A DNA stretch of 64,000 bases from Chromatiales bacterium (GTDB taxonomy: Bacteria > Pseudomonadota > Gammaproteobacteria > Chromatiales > Chromatiaceae), in NCBI GenBank assembly GCA_022360905.1, contig JAKSBX010000156.1, positions 62,001 through 126,000 on the forward strand. The letters are read 5' to 3'. Numbering within the stretch: position 1 is the first letter of the stretch; each line of letters opens with the position of its first letter. Positions 1 through 9,795 of this stretch are shown piece by piece. Position numbers and translations under genes: made by a program. The notes below the pieces were generated by a model. That model was not told the DNA's origin. It made no database searches and worked only from the letters and a program-made list of their open reading frames with translations.

Positions 1-1
1 G

Positions 2-1384
2 ACCGTGCAACTGGTGGTGGAAAACGGCCCATCCAATATCGACTGGCTGCTCAAGGGCGGGGTTAATTTCACCCGGGACGACAAGGCCGCATCGAGTGGC
101 GGCTACCATCTGACCCAGGAAGGCGGGCACTCCCACCGGCGGGTCATTCACGCAGCAGATGCTACCGGCAGAGAGGTGGAAACCACCCTGCAGGGACAGG
201 TCAAGGCCCGCTCGAATATCGAAATCTTCGAACACCATATCGCCATCGACCTGATCACCAGTGAAAAGGAGCAAACCAAGCACCAGAAACGCTGCTATGG
301 CGCCTATATCCTTGATCACAAAAGCAATCATGTGCAGACCTTCCGGGCCCGATTCGTCGTTTTGGCGACCGGCGGCGCCAGTAAGGTCTATCTCTACACC
401 AGCAACCCGGATGTCTCTACAGGCGACGGTATCGCGATGGCCTGGCGGGCGGGCTGCCGGGTTGCCAACATGGAGTTCATCCAGTTTCATCCAACCTGCC
501 TCTACCACCCGGAGGCGAAGAGTTTCCTGATTTCCGAAGCGGTCAGAGGTGAAGGAGGTCAACTCAAGCTTCCCGACGGCAGCCGCTTCATGGATCGCTT
601 CGATGAACGCGGGGAACTGGCGCCAAGAGATATCGTCGCCCGGGCGATCGATCATGAGATGAAGCGCATTGGTGCCGACTGCCTCTACCTGGATATCAGC
701 CACAAACCGGCTGAATTCATCCAGGAGCACTTCCCCACCATCTACCAGCGCTGTCTCGACTTCGGCATCGACATGTCGAAACAACCGATTCCCGTGGTGC
801 CGGCAGCCCACTACACCTGTGGTGGCGTGATGGCGGACCATAAGGCGCGTACCGATATCGCCGGACTCTATGTGGTCGGTGAGAGTGCCTACACAGGTCT
901 TCACGGTGCCAATCGAATGGCCAGCAACTCACTGCTTGAGTGTCTGGTCTTTGCCAAACTTGCTGCAGAGGATATTCAGGATCTGGATTCCACCACACCT
1001 GAGCCTCCACAGATTGCCCCCTGGGACGAAAGCCGCGTTACCGAGCCGGATGAAGAGGTAGTGGTATCCCATAACTGGGACGAGTTGCGCCATTTCATGT
1101 GGGACTATGTGGGTATCGTCAGGAGCAACAAACGCCTGGTACGCGCCCGCCGCAGAGTTGACCTGCTACAACGGGAAATTGTCGAATATTACAGTAATTT
1201 CAGGGTCAGCATGGATCTGCTGGAGCTGAGAAATCTGGTCGATGTGGCCGATATGATCATCCGTTCGGCCCAATGTCGACGTGAGAGTCGAGGACTCCAT
1301 TTCACTCTGGACTTCCCCTACCCCGATGACCGGGTGCAGAACAAACCAACCATATTGATCCCAGAGGCCTATTCTCCCTATTGA
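2..1384 (+). CDS. nadB: L-aspartate oxidase, 5'-truncated by window edge
   Basis: ORF translation matches NadB C-terminal two thirds ([73 protein letters not shown]). Frame is open to the window start, so the true start lies upstream. Confidence 0.95.
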   Translation, partial: TVQLVVENGPSNIDWLLKGGVNFTRDDKAASSGGYHLTQEGGHSHRRVIHAADATGREVETTLQGQVKARSNIEIFEHHIAIDLITSEKEQTKHQKRCYGAYILDHKSNHVQTFRARFVVLATGGASKVYLYTSNPDVSTGDGIAMAWRAGCRVANMEFIQFHPTCLYHPEAKSFLISEAVRGEGGQLKLPDGSRFMDRFDERGELAPRDIVARAIDHEMKRIGADCLYLDISHKPAEFIQEHFPTIYQRCLDFGIDMSKQPIPVVPAAHYTCGGVMADHKARTDIAGLYVVGESAYTGLHGANRMASNSLLECLVFAKLAAEDIQDLDSTTPEPPQIAPWDESRVTEPDEEVVVSHNWDELRHFMWDYVGIVRSNKRLVRARRRVDLLQREIVEYYSNFRVSMDLLELRNLVDVADMIIRSAQCRRESRGLHFTLDFPYPDDRVQNKPTILIPEAYSPY

Positions 1385-1487
1385 GAGCTGGCTCATACCA
1401 CAAGAATACTCGTTGGGTTATTGCTGAGTTGTGGATAGGCAATCGAATTCACCGCCGGCTGGCCCTGGCCTGGCATTTCCAGTTTGA

Positions 1488-1940
1488 TCAGACAACCGGC
1501 TCCTCCCTGGTGAATGAGCCATGCTTCAAAAATATCCTTAAACTGCGCATTTCTGTCGGCGGTAAAGTATCCTGAAAAAGCACCATCACCGGATGGCGCC
1601 AGCGCCCCCGGACATCAAATCGCAATAAGATCAGCCAGGGTGTTACCAGGCTATCAGTACGTAATCTCGCTGTACGTTTCGTCCCATCTGCCAGGACAAT
1701 TTTCGACCAGCCATTGCCTTTGATTACCGCTTTTATTACCTGTTCAGGGGTAAATTTCCCGTAAACCGGCAGTTTGGTCAGCAAAAGTACGATCAAAAGT
1801 AGAATTTTGACGATCAGTCCAATCGAGGCAGAGATAATCGCCAGAAATGTCATGAGGTAGAGACTGCGATGCCAGATCACCTGCTGTCTTGAGGGACCTG
1901 GCTTTATATGGATTGCCGGTAATCGATTGGTCATATCCAC
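1488..1940 (-). CDS. YgfX/CptA-family small membrane protein
   Basis: 150 aa with two hydrophobic N-terminal helices and a RxDSLVTPWLILLRF-type C-terminal region typical of YgfX; located next to nadB as in many gammaproteobacteria. Confidence 0.65.
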   Translation of the reverse strand: MDMTNRLPAIHIKPGPSRQQVIWHRSLYLMTFLAIISASIGLIVKILLLIVLLLTKLPVYGKFTPEQVIKAVIKGNGWSKIVLADGTKRTARLRTDSLVTPWLILLRFDVRGRWRHPVMVLFQDTLPPTEMRSLRIFLKHGSFTREEPVV

Positions 1941-1964
1941 AGCCTCCTTGCTGTTGGTTATGTT

Positions 1965-3302
1965 CTACAGATTTTTCAGAACCACCCTAACCCGTAACCC
2001 GCCATATTGAGGGGAACGGTCAAAATAGATCTCTCCCCGGTAAAGTTGCACCACTTCGTGAACGATGGCCAAACCCAAACCATGCCCCTCAGTAGACTCA
2101 TCCAGACGGCTGCCCCGCTGCATCAGACTTTGCAAATCCGATGCTGCCAAACCATCCCCATCATCTTCAATCACAACGCGCAGATTGTCAGTACAATCAA
2201 TCTGACAAAGGACATTCCTCTCGGCCCATTTACAGGCATTGTCCAAAAGATTTCCTAACAGTTCGAGCATATCTTCTCGATCACCGAACGGAGGACACTC
2301 TTCCTTGAAAATCGCCTCAATATTAAGATCACGCCCCTGATAGATTTTTCGTAATACATCCAAAAGGTCAGGTAAATCAACTTTTGCGTTGAATTTCTGA
2401 TTGATGCTCCGCTCGCCACTGAGCCTTGCTCTTTTGAGTTCCCGATCGATCAGCAAGCGTATGCGGTCCAGCTGTAGGCTGGCCTGATGATGTTGCTCAC
2501 TACCCTGATCCCGCACCTGCCTGTCAAAGTATCCCGTCAACAGATTGAGTGGCCCTTTCAACGCGTGGGCCAGGTTGCCGAGTGCATTACGGGTCCGCTG
2601 ATTGCGCTGGGAAAGTAGTTGCAGCAAGTGGTTTACCTCTTTGACCAGCGGCACCATCTCGTTGGGAACGTCTTCAGTCAACGGCTGTTCGCACCCCGAT
2701 GAAAGGTTTCTCACATCCTCCCGCAGGGGTTCGAGACGACGAAATGCCAGTCTTACCACCAGTCGCTGCAGAAGCAACAGGGCCACCAGTCCCAAGATTG
2801 ACAACAGGGCAAAGTTCCAAAGAAAGGTTTGTCGCTGATTGGTGATCGGCAAGAGATCCTCGGCAACCGCTATGGTCAGATTCCGATTCTTTTTTCGATA
2901 GCCGGTCAACCACACCAGTAACTGTTGTCCATCAGGACCCTGACGATAGAGACGTTCGCTCTCCCCTGGCTTCAGGATAGGTAGATGAAGCTTATAATCC
3001 CACAACGAACGGGAAGTTATCTCCGATCCACGATCGCCATAGATGAGATAGTAGTGACCCGAAAACGGTCGATGGTAAATTTGATTGATGTAGGCTTCCT
3101 TAACTGATAATCGGGGTTCTGTCACGATTGCACCCAGTATTGACTCCCCATCATGTTCAAGCCTTGAGGCAATGAAATCTTCGGTAAGTTTTGCAATTGA
3201 ACCCGCACCAAATAGCCACAACAACCCCATCAACAGGATCAGACTGACCATCAGGCCAATCTGCAATTGTCGCTCGATGGATTTAGGATTCAATACCGAC
3301 AT
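1965..3302 (-). CDS. Sensor histidine kinase (PhoQ/QseC type)
   Basis: HxxKGPL-type H-box (NLAHALKGPLNLL), N-box (LLDNACKWA), G-boxes (EDDGDGL, GHGLGLAIV), two TM segments. Start chosen at MSVLNPKS (3302), overlapping the upstream regulator gene; the longest ORF begins at 3380. Confidence 0.9.
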   Translation of the reverse strand: MSVLNPKSIERQLQIGLMVSLILLMGLLWLFGAGSIAKLTEDFIASRLEHDGESILGAIVTEPRLSVKEAYINQIYHRPFSGHYYLIYGDRGSEITSRSLWDYKLHLPILKPGESERLYRQGPDGQQLLVWLTGYRKKNRNLTIAVAEDLLPITNQRQTFLWNFALLSILGLVALLLLQRLVVRLAFRRLEPLREDVRNLSSGCEQPLTEDVPNEMVPLVKEVNHLLQLLSQRNQRTRNALGNLAHALKGPLNLLTGYFDRQVRDQGSEQHHQASLQLDRIRLLIDRELKRARLSGERSINQKFNAKVDLPDLLDVLRKIYQGRDLNIEAIFKEECPPFGDREDMLELLGNLLDNACKWAERNVLCQIDCTDNLRVVIEDDGDGLAASDLQSLMQRGSRLDESTEGHGLGLAIVHEVVQLYRGEIYFDRSPQYGGLRVRVVLKNL

Positions 3303-3951
3303 AGATGTAACCCTGACCGCGTCGGGTTTTGATTGCCTGCTTTCCCAACTTTTCACGCAATCGACTGATGTAAACCTCAATTAAATTGCTGTCCCGGTCG
3401 AAATCCTGCTCATATACATGCTCTGTAAGCCGAGTTTTGGATAGAATTCTCCCTTGATTGAGAATAAAAAATCTCAACAACCTGAATTCTGTACCGGTAA
3501 GTTCCAGCCGTTGCTGATCAGGCAGTATGAGCTGCTGCTTCTCCTCATCCAGTTCGACACCACCGGCCTTGAGACTGCGGCCAACCATTTCATGTGATCG
3601 ACGCGTTAGTGCCTGCAGGCGAACAACCAATTCCTCAACATGGAACGGCTTTCCCAGATAGTCATCCGCCCCCGCTTTAAATCCTGCCACTCTTTCATGC
3701 CAGGCATCTCGGGCGGTAAGAATAAGCACCGGAATATCATTCCCTTTTGAGCGCCAATTTTTTAAGACCTCGATGCCTGATCGTTTGGGTAATCCAAGAT
3801 CCAAAACGACCAGATCGTATTCCATCTCGTCGCCCATGTACTCCGCTTCGATGCCCTGCTTTGCCAGATCCACCGCGTATCCCTGTCGCTCAAGATCCTG
3901 TTTGAGCGATGCCGATAACAGATCATCATCTTCAACCAGCAGCAGTCGCAT
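3283..3951 (-). CDS. OmpR/PhoP-family response regulator
   Basis: MRLLLVEDDDLLSASL receiver, VVLDLGLPKRSG phosphoacceptor region, winged-helix C-terminus (LTGTEFRLLRFFILNQG...VYISRLREKLG). Confidence 0.95.
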   Translation of the reverse strand: MRLLLVEDDDLLSASLKQDLERQGYAVDLAKQGIEAEYMGDEMEYDLVVLDLGLPKRSGIEVLKNWRSKGNDIPVLILTARDAWHERVAGFKAGADDYLGKPFHVEELVVRLQALTRRSHEMVGRSLKAGGVELDEEKQQLILPDQQRLELTGTEFRLLRFFILNQGRILSKTRLTEHVYEQDFDRDSNLIEVYISRLREKLGKQAIKTRRGQGYIYVGIES

Positions 3952-3954
3952 GCT

Positions 3955-4266
3955 TCAATCCTCCAACTCGAGCTCCAGAATCTCTCCACTTACTGCATCG
4001 AGCTTGTATTCCCATACCACTCCCTGCTCATCGAGTATCTCAATTTCGTATACGTAGGCCTGACCTTTGCGTTCCAACTCCACTTCGATCACTCTGCCTG
4101 GTTTTTCTGCCTGAATGTTCCTCAACAACTCCGTCAATGGTACGATCTTTCCGCTTTGAGTAAGACGCCGCACCTCCTGATAACCCACATCTTCATCTGC
4201 ATAGAGCAGTGTGGTAGTCACTGAAACCAACAGCAACAATGCCATGTTGACGCTTTTAGGCATCAA
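3955..4266 (-). CDS. PepSY-domain periplasmic protein
   Basis: 103 aa with signal peptide; GRVIEVELERKGQAYVYEIEILDEQGVVWEYKLDAVSGEIL is a PepSY signature. Confidence 0.85.
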   Translation of the reverse strand: MMPKSVNMALLLLVSVTTTLLYADEDVGYQEVRRLTQSGKIVPLTELLRNIQAEKPGRVIEVELERKGQAYVYEIEILDEQGVVWEYKLDAVSGEILELELED

Positions 4267-4851
4267 TCAGTCATCCCAACGACCATAACCTGGTATTTTA
4301 ATCTCATGTTCGTTAAATGCCCCCTGCATTGCCCGAGTGTGGCAGCTGTCACAATTGCTGAATTGAATCTTCTCACCATTGTTATGCAGCATCCAGGGAG
4401 AGATCTCATCATGTTCATGCCTGAAGAAATCAGTTTCCGTAATGCGTAGTGGTGGCTGTTTTGAGCGGATTGACCAAATAACTTTCCGGGAGATTTCACC
4501 ATGGCTGTTTTCAGCCGCATTTCGTGTTAGATAATTCAAAATGATCTCGGTTTCATAATCTGATAATTCAGCATTTTCGCCGAAATGTTCCTCCAGTCCC
4601 GACATCACCAATCGCCATGAGGCGCCCGGTAAAAAGCCAGGCTGATAGGGAAAATGACAGCTACCGCACTCTTCCTGGTATTGCGGACTTCCCTTACTAT
4701 CAACCATCATAGAGTCTGAACCTAGCCAGCGAGAGAGAAATCCATGTTCTGCTTCATATTCATGCTCTTCCCGATCGGCTAGCACCACCCCAACACTGAA
4801 TATTAGCGCTAGAATCAAAACCAATGGTAACCATAGCTTTTTCACTTTCAT
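4267..4851 (-). CDS. Diheme cytochrome c (DHC-type)
   Basis: Signal/anchor N-terminus, two CxxCH motifs (CGSCH, CDSCH); neighbours are SHP-type cytochrome and cytochrome b561. Confidence 0.85.
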   Translation of the reverse strand: MKVKKLWLPLVLILALIFSVGVVLADREEHEYEAEHGFLSRWLGSDSMMVDSKGSPQYQEECGSCHFPYQPGFLPGASWRLVMSGLEEHFGENAELSDYETEIILNYLTRNAAENSHGEISRKVIWSIRSKQPPLRITETDFFRHEHDEISPWMLHNNGEKIQFSNCDSCHTRAMQGAFNEHEIKIPGYGRWDD

Positions 4852-4864
4852 CGCAAACCTCCAT

Positions 4865-5263
4865 TCATAACTGCTGCAGATAACTTAATATGTCGCCCTT
4901 TTCCTGGGCTGTGCATGCCCTGCCCCAGGTCCATTTGCAGTTACGTTTGAACCACTTTTCAATCTTTTTGCCATCTTTCAGCCGTTGGGAGTTGACAGAT
5001 AGCGCCATAGGCTCGATGGCTTTGCCTGTCTTTCGATGCTTTCCTGGCTTAGTTAAATCATCACCATGACAATCACCGCATGAGCGGGATTTGCCACTTT
5101 GTGCGTGCATAATCTCTTGTTGCCAGATAGCTCGTCCTTTATCCGGATTGAATGATGCAACACCTTTCTCCTGATAGCTGGCAAGCCGTTCCTCCAATGT
5201 CTCTGCATGAACTACGGCTGGAAGGCAAGTCAGCAGTAAAACTAATTTAATACTGGATTTCAT
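4865..5263 (-). CDS. DUF1924 / SHP-like monoheme cytochrome c
   Basis: Signal peptide, single CGDCH heme motif, 132 aa; located between the DHC and cyt b561 genes. Confidence 0.8.
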   Translation of the reverse strand: MKSSIKLVLLLTCLPAVVHAETLEERLASYQEKGVASFNPDKGRAIWQQEIMHAQSGKSRSCGDCHGDDLTKPGKHRKTGKAIEPMALSVNSQRLKDGKKIEKWFKRNCKWTWGRACTAQEKGDILSYLQQL

Positions 5264-5267
5264 TACC

Positions 5268-5831
5268 TTATCCTCGCTTTGTGCCTGTAATCATCGAGCG
5301 CACAAGATTTTCCTGGTGGAGTAGGGATCCGACCAATACCCCCGTCAAATGAACCGCAACCAACACGAGCGCCAGATTGGCAAAAAATTCGTGTATCTCC
5401 TCGTACAATTCACCACCATAGGGCCTGTTGGAAAACAGTGGTTCAGCCAAGGGTCCCAGTCCCTCTGCACCATAAGCCAGCATGCCTGTCAGCGCCGTTA
5501 TCAGCAGACAGAACATCAGCATCACAATCATGGCGCCACCGGCCGGATTGTGTCCGATAAAACGTTTCGCTTTGAACCTGAGCAGATCCTTCAGGTAAGC
5601 CAGCACCTTGCCCGGAGATCTCACGAAATCGCTGAATCGGGCATAGCGCGTTCCAATCAGCCCCCAGACAACACGGACCAACAGCAGAGTAGCCACGGTG
5701 TAACCGGCATAGACATGCAGATCCATCCACTCATCCTCCGTCATCCAGCAGATAGCAAAAGCCCCTACCAGTGACCAATGGAAGAGTCGCACTAAGGGAT
5801 CCCAGACCTTTATCATTCGCTTTTTAGCCAT
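5268..5831 (-). CDS. Cytochrome b561-like membrane protein
   Basis: MIKVWDPLVRLFHWSLVGAF... multi-TM with spaced His residues; start chosen at MAKKRMIKVWDP (ORF extends to 5930). Confidence 0.85.
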   Translation of the reverse strand: MAKKRMIKVWDPLVRLFHWSLVGAFAICWMTEDEWMDLHVYAGYTVATLLLVRVVWGLIGTRYARFSDFVRSPGKVLAYLKDLLRFKAKRFIGHNPAGGAMIVMLMFCLLITALTGMLAYGAEGLGPLAEPLFSNRPYGGELYEEIHEFFANLALVLVAVHLTGVLVGSLLHQENLVRSMITGTKRG

Positions 5832-6065
5832 ACTCACTCTCTCTATAACCTGAATGTGGCTAAGCATGGCTGAAGAAAATGAAATCAAGCTGAAAATGGT
5901 GAAATATCTTTTCAGGCCAGACAAAGCCAATCCAAATGGGTCGGAAACCGCTGATAAGTATTGAAAACAGACAGGAGGCTAAACTTAGCCCAAAAAGGTA
6001 CGCCAAGCCCCTATCTCAGGGCCTGCTAATACTAATGTCGGGGATTATATTCTGGGTAAAGTACG

Positions 6066-6084
6066 GGTGGGGCCCTGCCCCACC
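6066..6084 (-). terminator. Hairpin downstream of hydrogenase large subunit gene
   Basis: GGTGGGGC-CCT-GCCCCACC, perfect 8-bp stem, 17 nt past the hynL stop; weak T-tract, so could be a stabiliser rather than an intrinsic terminator. Confidence 0.5.
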
Positions 6085-6100
6085 ACGCAATGAGATTGAA

Positions 6101-7822
6101 TCAGGTTACCTTCAGTTGCAGCATCTCCTCACCCTCTTCATCTGAGAGATGGACGGCACAGGCGATGCAGGGATCGAAGCTGTGAATGGTTCTGAGAATC
6201 TCCACCGGCTGCTTGGCATCGGCCAACTGGTGATTATCCTGCAGAGCGGCCTCGTAGGCACCCGGTTGACCGTTGGGATCCCGGGGCCCCGCATTCCAGG
6301 TACTGGGAACCACAGCCTGATAGTTGGCAATCTTGCCATCCTCGATCACGATCCAGTGCCCCAGGGCACCTCTGGGCGCTTCCATGAAACCCACACCACG
6401 GCATTCGCTCGGCCAGGTGGAAGGATCCCACAGAGCCTCGTTAAAGGTCTTGGTATCGCCAGCCTTGATATTCGCCACCAGTTGGTCATACCAACCCTGC
6501 ATGGCGTCGGCGAGTATCTTGGTTTCCAAGGTTCTAGCCGCCGTCCGTCCGAGTGTCGAGAAGAGTGCCCTGGTGGGCAGATCCAGTTTACTCAAGGTCA
6601 TACCGACCAGCTCTTTGGTCTGTTCATGGCCGTTGGCATAGAGCATCAGCACCCGGGCCAGCGGTCCAACTTCGACCGCCTTGCCCTTCCATCTGGGTGC
6701 CTTCAACCAAGAGTAGGATTCGTCGACGTTGAGATGCTTGTAAGGTAGCTCCGGACCTGTGTAGTTGAGGTTGGTCTCGCCATCATAGGGGTGCAACCCC
6801 TGATCCTTGCCGCCAGAATAGTCGTACCAGGAGTGAGAAATGTGCTCCTGAATCTCATCGGCACTGTTGAGATCGAGCGGATGAACCGTGGAGAGATCCC
6901 GATCCAGAATCACCCCGCTCGGGAAGAAGAAGCTGTCCGGATCATCCATCGAGGTTCCGGGCAGATCCCCATAGCAGAGGAAATTGCCCAGTCCTTCGCC
7001 ACGCTCACCCCAATCCTTGTAGAAACTGGCCACCGCCAGGGTATCGGGCACATAGACCTGATCGGTGAATTCACGCATCTTGGTGATCACATCCTGCACC
7101 TGGGAGAGCTTCTTGGTATTGATCGCAGAATCGGAATTGAGATCGATCGCAGAAGCAACCCCACCCACCAGAAAATTGGGATGTGGATTCTTACCACCAA
7201 AGATGGCATGCAACTTCACCACATCCCTTTGCCAACTCAGCGCCTCAAGATAGTGAGCCACCGCCATAAGGTTCGCTTCAGGGGGAAGTTTATAAACCGA
7301 ATGTCCCCAATAGGCTTTGGCGAAAATACCCAACTGCCCAGCTTCAACAAACCCTTTGAGTTTCTTTTTCACATCGGAGAAGTAACCTGGAGAGGCTTTT
7401 GGCCAGTTACTCAATGATTGTGCAAGTTCTGCCGTCTTGCCTGGATCAGCCGACAAGGCAGAAACCACATCCACCCAATCCAGGGCATGCAGATGATAAA
7501 AATGCATCACATGGTCATGAATATACTGGGCGCCGATCATCAAATTACGGATCAACTGGGCGTTCTGCGGGATCTGATAATTCAGGGCATCCTCGACCGA
7601 CCGGACTGAAGCGATACCATGCACCAGGGTGCAGACACCGCAGATCCGTTGTGCAAAGGCCCAGGCATCACGGGGATCCCGACCCTTGAGGATAATCTCT
7701 ATGCCGCGAACCATGGTGCCTGATGAATAAGCACTGCTGATCTGATCGCCTTCCATCTGCGCTTCAATACGCAGATGGCCTTCGATTCTGGTGATGGGAT
7801 CAACGACGATTCTGTCACTCAT
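6101..7822 (-). CDS. hynL: [NiFe] hydrogenase large subunit (group 1, Isp-type)
   Basis: L1 motif RICGVCTLVHG, N-terminal RIEGHLRIE, C-terminal DPCIACAVH followed by a 15-residue cleavable tail (LSDEEGEEMLQLKVT). Confidence 0.95.
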   Translation of the reverse strand: MSDRIVVDPITRIEGHLRIEAQMEGDQISSAYSSGTMVRGIEIILKGRDPRDAWAFAQRICGVCTLVHGIASVRSVEDALNYQIPQNAQLIRNLMIGAQYIHDHVMHFYHLHALDWVDVVSALSADPGKTAELAQSLSNWPKASPGYFSDVKKKLKGFVEAGQLGIFAKAYWGHSVYKLPPEANLMAVAHYLEALSWQRDVVKLHAIFGGKNPHPNFLVGGVASAIDLNSDSAINTKKLSQVQDVITKMREFTDQVYVPDTLAVASFYKDWGERGEGLGNFLCYGDLPGTSMDDPDSFFFPSGVILDRDLSTVHPLDLNSADEIQEHISHSWYDYSGGKDQGLHPYDGETNLNYTGPELPYKHLNVDESYSWLKAPRWKGKAVEVGPLARVLMLYANGHEQTKELVGMTLSKLDLPTRALFSTLGRTAARTLETKILADAMQGWYDQLVANIKAGDTKTFNEALWDPSTWPSECRGVGFMEAPRGALGHWIVIEDGKIANYQAVVPSTWNAGPRDPNGQPGAYEAALQDNHQLADAKQPVEILRTIHSFDPCIACAVHLSDEEGEEMLQLKVT

Positions 7823-7867
7823 TTTGTCTCGTCTCCTATCATAAGGAATGGCGCTAAGGTTTCAGAG

Positions 7868-9136
7868 CTACTTTTCATCTTCAACCAGATGCTCTGCAAT
7901 CATCTCGGTCAGACCGACGACCGGCATCTCCATGCGATACTCTTCCAAGCCCTCTTCGATGATCAGGCGGCAGTTGGCACAGGCGGTCACCAGCGTCTCC
8001 ACATTGAGTTCATCGAGTTGGGTCTTCTTACGTTTGAATACTTTAATGCGCAACTCTTCGGCCCGTTCATTGGCACTGACACCGCCGCCACCGCCGCAGC
8101 ACCAGTTCATTTCACGGCTGTCGTTCATATCGACAAAGTTTGTTGCAACCATATTCAGCAGATTGCGCGGTGGTTCCAGTACACCACCTTTGCGCACAAT
8201 CTGGCAGGGATCGTGGAAGGTCAGGCGGTCATCTTCCGTACCCTCTGTCTTCAAACGCCCTGAGGATCGCAATTCATCAAGCAGTTCCAGGATGTGTACA
8301 ACTTTGAAATCGTATGGCCGACCGATCAGGTTTGGCCCCTCCCAACGGATGGCCGTGTAGGCATGTCCGCATTCAGGACTGATCACATATTTGACCTTCA
8401 GCTTCTCTGCCGCCACCACCACACGATTCACCAGCTCCCGAGCGATATCGGAAGAGCCGATCTGAATCCCCGAATTGGTTGCCTCAAACGCCTCCGAGCT
8501 GATCGTCCAGGTAACCCCAGCTTGTTTGAAGATTCGGGCAAGGGCCTCCAGATACTCAGGAAAGTTCATGATCTCCATGGAGGACAACAGCGCCATGTAA
8601 TCAACACCCTCAACATCCACCGGGATGCTAAGGCCGCTGTCCGCCTCGATATGTTTGATCTGTGCGGCCAAGGCCGGAAACTTAACCCCCATCGGGCTAC
8701 CGATGGTCACCGCCCGACGGCTTGCCCCTTTGATGCCTTCCGGCGCATAACCGGCTGCTACGAAACCTTCCCGGGCACGGCGGATCATATAGCTGATGTC
8801 CTTACCCACCGGACAAACCATGGAGCAACGGCCACACAGAGTGCAACCGTCGTAGATCAGGGTTTCCCACTCCTCCAGCAGCTCGTTGGTAACTGGCTTG
8901 CTCAGACCCAGCATGGATTTCAGTCGACCCCACAGGGTGTATTCCTGTTCCCATACCCGGCGTAGAGGTTCCAGTTTATGAATCGGCGTATATTTGGGAT
9001 CACCGGTCTCGGTATAGAAGAGACAGGCTTCAGCACACATTCCGCAATTCACACAGCTGGAGAAAAAAGACGCCACAGGGGCATTCATCTGTTCACGAAA
9101 GGCGTTCATGCCTCTTTCTAAGGTTGCCTCACTCAT
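7868..9136 (-). CDS. isp2: HdrD-like Fe-S protein Isp2 of Isp-type hydrogenase
   Basis: Two 4Fe-4S motifs (CVNCGMCAEAC, CTLCGRCSMVCPVG) plus CCG-domain motifs (ECGHAYTAIRW, CCGGGGG, ACANCRLIIEEG); overlaps isp1 start. Confidence 0.92.
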   Translation of the reverse strand: MSEATLERGMNAFREQMNAPVASFFSSCVNCGMCAEACLFYTETGDPKYTPIHKLEPLRRVWEQEYTLWGRLKSMLGLSKPVTNELLEEWETLIYDGCTLCGRCSMVCPVGKDISYMIRRAREGFVAAGYAPEGIKGASRRAVTIGSPMGVKFPALAAQIKHIEADSGLSIPVDVEGVDYMALLSSMEIMNFPEYLEALARIFKQAGVTWTISSEAFEATNSGIQIGSSDIARELVNRVVVAAEKLKVKYVISPECGHAYTAIRWEGPNLIGRPYDFKVVHILELLDELRSSGRLKTEGTEDDRLTFHDPCQIVRKGGVLEPPRNLLNMVATNFVDMNDSREMNWCCGGGGGVSANERAEELRIKVFKRKKTQLDELNVETLVTACANCRLIIEEGLEEYRMEMPVVGLTEMIAEHLVEDEK

Positions 9137-9795
9137 GACTGAACTCCTCTGCGACCTGCCATAGCCCCGTTGTACCAGCGGGCAATAATAAAGGTGAAGG
9201 CATGCATCAGTTTGGTAAAGGGAAACAGCACCATCAACAGCTCAACGCTGAGTATGTGCAGACCCAAGACCAGCGGATAGGGATCGATCATACGATGGTA
9301 GGCAAGATACCCGGTAAGCATGGGCAGAAAGGTGACCACCCAGGTCAGATAGTCCTCCGGGCCGCTGAGAAAACGTTTCACCGGATGGGTCAAACGACTG
9401 AACAGCATCGCCACCAGGGTCACAATGGTCACGGCAGAGATGGCATCGACCAGATTACTGGCAATACCAGGCCAGCGGATACCAAGCACCGAATCGATCA
9501 GTTCGATATGGGGCACAAACAGAAACAGACTGACCAGAAAACCGATGTGCCAGATATAACCTCCCACAACCGTAAAAGGCGAGCGTTTGAAGCTACCTCC
9601 TTCCGGAGCGGTACGAGTGACCAGGGTCAACAATCCGGCTCCCAGTTCAGCACCACGAGGCTCTGAATAATCGGGTTTACGTCCCAAGATCAAAATCTCG
9701 AGCAGGCGTATCAGAACTCCAACAATAAAGATGAACAAAGCAATATCGAACCCTGGTCCTCTTACCCACAAAAGAAAATCAATTGATGTGCTCAT
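9133..9795 (-). CDS. isp1: NarI-like b-type cytochrome subunit Isp1
   Basis: 220 aa, multiple TM helices, between hydrogenase small subunit and Isp2 with overlapping start/stop codons. Confidence 0.9.
   Translation of the reverse strand: MSTSIDFLLWVRGPGFDIALFIFIVGVLIRLLEILILGRKPDYSEPRGAELGAGLLTLVTRTAPEGGSFKRSPFTVVGGYIWHIGFLVSLFLFVPHIELIDSVLGIRWPGIASNLVDAISAVTIVTLVAMLFSRLTHPVKRFLSGPEDYLTWVVTFLPMLTGYLAYHRMIDPYPLVLGLHILSVELLMVLFPFTKLMHAFTFIIARWYNGAMAGRRGVQS

Noticed and set aside
6149-7417. Plus-strand ORFs of 199 and 208 aa
   Set aside because: Antisense to hynL, which has complete hydrogenase motifs.
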